In this document: positions 21,042 through 23,977 of the stretch, in pieces | Layout of the letters: each line of letters starts with the position of its first letter | Position numbering within the stretch: position 1 is the first letter of the stretch | Assembly (NCBI GenBank): GCA_036495025.1 | Contig: DASXNO010000036.1 | Span: 1 to 23,977, forward strand | Source of the DNA: JAOPZY01 sp036495025 | GTDB lineage: Bacteria; Actinomycetota; CADDZG01; JAHWKV01; JAOPZY01 | Reading direction: 5' to 3' | Length of the DNA: 23,977 bases | Program-made: the position numbers and the translations under genes | The notes under the pieces: generated by a model | Told to the model about the DNA's origin: nothing | The model's input: the letters and a program-made list of their open reading frames with translations, nothing else | Databases searched by the model: none

Positions 21042-23282
21042 ATGGACTGCCAGCGACCGGGCTGCACGGGCACGATCGAGGACGGCTACTGCAACGTCTG
21101 CGGGATGGCACCGGAAAAGGGGGCGATGGCGGCCGCCCCGCAGTCGCTGCGCCCGCCGGATCCGGGCCAGACTCCCTCGGAAGGGCTCGCTCCGACGGCG
21201 GGGCAGGCCCCGACGGTAGGACGGACGACCTCGGGCGGGACCAGCCAGGCCACCCGGGCCACGACCGCGGGCGGCACCTCCCGGCGCACCGGCTCGGGCA
21301 GGACCCGCCGCGGCAACCTGGGGGCCGGCCTCGTGGACGTGCCACCCGTCCCGTCGAAGGACCCCACCAGCGTCATCCTCACGAATCCCGAGGTCGAAGA
21401 ATCCAAGCGCTACTGCGGCCACTGCGGCAAGCCCGTCGGCCGCTCCAAGCCCGGCAAGGCAGCGAGGGCGGAGGGGTTCTGCCCCCACTGCGGCACCGCG
21501 TACTCGTTCACGCCGAAGCTCAAGCCCGCCGAGCTCGTCGCCTACCAGTACCAGGTCGTGGGCTGCATCGCCCACGGGGGCCTCGGCTGGATCTACCTCG
21601 CCAAGGACCACAACGTCTCTGACCGCTGGGTGGTGCTGAAGGGCCTGCTCGATGCCGGCGACGCCGATGCAATGGAGGCAGCCATCGCCGAGCGGCGGTT
21701 CCTCGCGGAGGTCGAGCACCCGAACATCGTCAAGATCTACAACTTCGTGGAGCACGGCGGCCTCGGGTACATCGTCATGGAGTACGTCGGCGGCCAGTCG
21801 CTGAAGGAGGTCCGCAAGCAGTACACCGACGCGACCGGCGAGCCGGTCCCGGTTGCCCAGGCCATCGCCTTCATGCTCGAGATCCTCCCGGCCCTCGGGT
21901 ACCTGCACAGCAGGGACCTGCTCTTCTGCGACTTCAAGCCGGAGAACGCCATCCAGACCGAGGAGCAGATGAAGGTCATCGACCTCGGTGGCGTGCGGCG
22001 CATCGACGACAACACGAGCGCCCTCTACGGCACCACCGGGTACCAGGCGCCCGAGGTGGCCGAGCTCGGGGCGTCGATCGCCTCCGACCTCTATACGATC
22101 GGCAGGACGCTGGCGGTCCTCTCCTTCGACTTCCGCGGCTTCCAGGATCCCAAGCGCTTCGCCACCAGCCTGCCGCCGGCCACCGACGTCGGGGTCTTCG
22201 GCCGCTACGAGTCCTTCCACCGCTTCCTGCTGCGCAGCACCCACCCCGACCGGGAGAAGCGCTTCGCGTCCGCCGAGTCCATGCGGGAGCAGCTCCTCGG
22301 CGTCCTCCGGGAGGTCGTCGCCCTCGATGGCGGCACCGCGCAGCCGGCCCCGTCGAAGCTGTTCAGCCCCGAGCTCATCACCAACCCCGACGCAGCGGAC
22401 TGGAAGTCGCTCCCCGTGCCCGCGGTCGACCCCGCCGACCCCCAGGCGGTCCTGCTCGCCACCCTCTCCGGGGCGTCCCCGGAGCAGGTCGTCGCCGCCC
22501 TCATGCGGGCGCCGCTGACCCCGGAGGTCGGGTTCCGCCTGGCGCAGGCCCACGTGGTCGGGGCCGAGTTCGACCTCGCCGACCGCACGCTCGACCGCCT
22601 GACGAAGGAGGACCCGACCGACTGGCGCATCCACTGGTGGCGGGGCATCCGGGCCCTGGCGAGCGGCTACCTCGACGCTGCGGTCAACGAGCTCGACGAG
22701 GTGTACGGGGAGCTTCCCGGCGAGCTGGCGCCGAAGCTGGCGCTGGCCTGCGCCCTCGAGCTCAGGGGCGAGACCGCCCGCGCCGGGAGCCTCTACGGCC
22801 GGGTGGCCGTCACCGACCCCACGTCGGCGAGCGCCGCCTTCGGCCTGGCGCGCTGCCGCATGCGCACGGGCGACCGGGCGGGGGCCGCGGCCGCCCTCCA
22901 GGGGGTGCCGCCCACTTCCAGCGCCCACGCCCGGGCGCAGGTGACCCTCTGCCGCGTGCTCGCCACGGAGGTGAACGGGACCAAGCCGTCCCTGGCCGAT
23001 CTCGTCGCCGCGTCCGGGGCCATCGAGCAGCTCCAGGTCGATGCCGAGATCCGGTTCGGCCTGACCCGGGAGATCCTGACGTCGGCCCTCGCCATGCTCG
23101 CCGCCGGCAGCATCCGGCCGGACGGCTCGACCCGGATCGGCGGCGCCGTCCTCAACGAGCGGGAGGTCCGCAAGGGCCTCGAGAAGACATGCCGTGCGCT
23201 GGCCCGCTACGCTCCCACCCGGGCGGAGAAGATCGCCCTCATCGACAAGGCGAACGAGTATCGTCCCCTGACCCTCACATGA
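21042..23282 (+). CDS. pknG: PknG-type Ser/Thr protein kinase with zinc ribbons and TPR-like tail
   Basis: ATG 21042 is chosen (GGGGGAGG 10 nt upstream); a GTG at 21003 would add 13 residues. The 746-residue protein has an N-terminal zinc ribbon (C3, C8, C17, C20) and a Gly/Thr/Pro-rich linker to about 105. A rubredoxin-like site follows (C125-x2-C128, C147-x2-C150), with the spacing of Mycobacterium PknG. The kinase domain has the glycine loop CIAHGGLGWIYLAKD (about 175-189), Lys200 in VVLKG, FCDFKPEN (Asp297, Asn302; PknG-like, without the HRD Arg) and IDLGGVRR (Asp314, DLG for DFG). The C-terminal about 300 residues are TPR-like helices. PknG kinases are soluble and tie central nitrogen/carbon metabolism to phosphorylation of a FHA protein. 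Here the gene overlaps the PP2C gene by 4 nt (ATGA), so the two are coupled. Confidence 0.93.
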   Translation: MDCQRPGCTGTIEDGYCNVCGMAPEKGAMAAAPQSLRPPDPGQTPSEGLAPTAGQAPTVGRTTSGGTSQATRATTAGGTSRRTGSGRTRRGNLGAGLVDVPPVPSKDPTSVILTNPEVEESKRYCGHCGKPVGRSKPGKAARAEGFCPHCGTAYSFTPKLKPAELVAYQYQVVGCIAHGGLGWIYLAKDHNVSDRWVVLKGLLDAGDADAMEAAIAERRFLAEVEHPNIVKIYNFVEHGGLGYIVMEYVGGQSLKEVRKQYTDATGEPVPVAQAIAFMLEILPALGYLHSRDLLFCDFKPENAIQTEEQMKVIDLGGVRRIDDNTSALYGTTGYQAPEVAELGASIASDLYTIGRTLAVLSFDFRGFQDPKRFATSLPPATDVGVFGRYESFHRFLLRSTHPDREKRFASAESMREQLLGVLREVVALDGGTAQPAPSKLFSPELITNPDAADWKSLPVPAVDPADPQAVLLATLSGASPEQVVAALMRAPLTPEVGFRLAQAHVVGAEFDLADRTLDRLTKEDPTDWRIHWWRGIRALASGYLDAAVNELDEVYGELPGELAPKLALACALELRGETARAGSLYGRVAVTDPTSASAAFGLARCRMRTGDRAGAAAALQGVPPTSSAHARAQVTLCRVLATEVNGTKPSLADLVAASGAIEQLQVDAEIRFGLTREILTSALAMLAAGSIRPDGSTRIGGAVLNEREVRKGLEKTCRALARYAPTRAEKIALIDKANEYRPLTLT

Positions 23283-23977
23283 CGACTGCCACCCTGTGCC
23301 CCTCCTGCGGCGAGACCGTCGACGAGGAGGATGACTTCTGCGAGAGCTGCGGAACGCGGCTGCATGCGCCACCGCCCCAGGAGGGCAGCTGCCCGAAGTG
23401 TGGCGCCCCGGCGGAGGCGGCCGACGCCGACGGCTACTGCACCCGGTGCGGCTACCGGATGCCCCACCCGAGCGACCACATCGAGGTCGAAGAAGGCGGC
23501 ATGGCCCTGGTGTCCGACAAGGGCCTCCGCCACCACCGCAACGAGGACGCCGGCGCCATCCGGGCGCCCGAGGGCTTCTCGGTGCTGGTGGTCTGCGACG
23601 GCGTCTCCACGACGGCCAACCCCGACCAGGCCTCGGCAGCGGCCGCGGCGGCCCTGGCCGAGGGCGTCGTGGGCGCCCTGTCCGGGCACGAGCCGGGGGC
23701 CAGCGAGGCCGCCGCGGCCCTCGCGGACGCCCTGGCGGCAGCCCAGGAGGCGGTGCGCAACGCGCCGCCCGAGGAGGAGGGTGGCTACCTCCAGGCACCG
23801 TCGACGACGTTGGCGACGGTCGTCGTGATCGGCGACCAGCTCGTGACGGCGAACGTCGGCGACAGCCGCGCGTACTGGATCGACGCAACGTCGGCGGAGG
23901 CAAGCCGCCTGCTCACCCACGACGACTCGCTGGCCGAGGCGGCCATCGCGGCGGGGGCGAGCCCGGAGGAGGCGTAT
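23279..23977 (+). CDS. PP2C-family Ser/Thr phosphatase with N-terminal zinc ribbons, 3' end outside window
   Basis: ATG 23279 overlaps the kinase stop (ATGA). 233 codons are visible and the frame is open at the right edge. Two zinc-ribbon units lie at the N-terminus: CPSC...CESC (C7, C10, C21, C24) and CPKC...CTRC. The PP2C catalytic fold then begins: SDKGLRHHRNEDAG (metal-site RxxNED), VLVVCDGVST (metal-binding Asp), APSTTLATVVVIGDQ, TANVGDSRAYWI and LTHDDSLAEAA. PP2C enzymes are Mn/Mg-dependent and reverse Ser/Thr phosphorylation, so the likely client pool is that of the upstream PknG-like kinase. No membrane helix is seen in the visible part. Confidence 0.93.
   Translation, partial: MTTATLCPSCGETVDEEDDFCESCGTRLHAPPPQEGSCPKCGAPAEAADADGYCTRCGYRMPHPSDHIEVEEGGMALVSDKGLRHHRNEDAGAIRAPEGFSVLVVCDGVSTTANPDQASAAAAAALAEGVVGALSGHEPGASEAAAALADALAAAQEAVRNAPPEEEGGYLQAPSTTLATVVVIGDQLVTANVGDSRAYWIDATSAEASRLLTHDDSLAEAAIAAGASPEEAY

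Noticed and set aside
19584..23903. A 1439-codon open frame on the minus strand
   Set aside because: It is antisense to pth, the helical protein, the PknG-like kinase and the PP2C gene, all of which carry clear motifs or fit the operon. Its translation is Arg/Gly/Pro-rich without domains, a common effect of GC-rich codon bias.

Overview
The window is GC-rich chromosomal DNA from a bacterium that looks like an uncultured or deep-branching member of the Actinomycetota. The main reason is gene order. A protein O-mannosyltransferase diverges from rsmI. It is followed by metG, tatD, a DUF348/G5 wall protein in the rpfB position, ksgA, ispE, tRNA-Gln, glmU, prs, rplY/ctc and pth. This is the order of the rpfB neighbourhood known from mycobacteria, although the rpfB-position protein ends in a different enzymatic domain. 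A PknG-type kinase and frequent GTG/TTG starts agree with this. No species is claimed, and nothing looks like phage, plasmid, insertion sequence or CRISPR.

Layout. 1-1643 (minus): a truncated bacterial eRF1-domain (baeRF) protein and a PPK2 polyphosphate kinase. 1739-3748 (minus): two tandem paralogous secreted CAP-domain (YkwD-like) proteins with Pro-rich tails. The first has a recognisable c-di-GMP-I (GEMM) riboswitch in its leader. The second keeps only the 3' piece of that element, duplicated in tandem. 3749-4440: a 692-nt divergent spacer with several hairpins. 4441-5556 (plus): a protein made of two protoglobin-like domains and no output domain, followed by a strong terminator. 5730-6637 (plus): a PEBP-family protein and a TatA-like protein. 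6706-8571 (minus): the mannosyltransferase. 8592-9761 (plus): a DUF192 protein and rsmI. 9770-10036 (minus): an AbrB/SpoVT regulator with a zinc-ribbon tail. 10160-19642 (plus): the conserved housekeeping block. 19755 to the right edge (plus): an alpha-helical protein of unknown function, a PknG-like kinase, and the start of a PP2C phosphatase with N-terminal zinc ribbons, which together form a signalling operon.

How the parts fit. The housekeeping block supplies tRNA charging, rRNA methylation, isoprenoid and UDP-GlcNAc precursors, PRPP and peptidyl-tRNA recycling. The wall and secretion genes (CAP proteins, TatA, mannosyltransferase, DPBB protein) point to envelope remodelling, at least partly under c-di-GMP control. 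The kinase/phosphatase pair at the right edge is a reversible Ser/Thr phosphorylation module.

The most notable observations are four. First, the c-di-GMP riboswitch has an 8-nt segment perfectly complementary to the CAP gene's Shine-Dalgarno. Second, the same riboswitch segment is duplicated in the paralogue's leader. Third, a short GGCGCC-flanked repeat sits in frame inside three unrelated genes (a CAP protein, ksgA as a 33-bp tandem array, and the helical protein of the kinase operon). Fourth, there is an unusual stand-alone tandem protoglobin.
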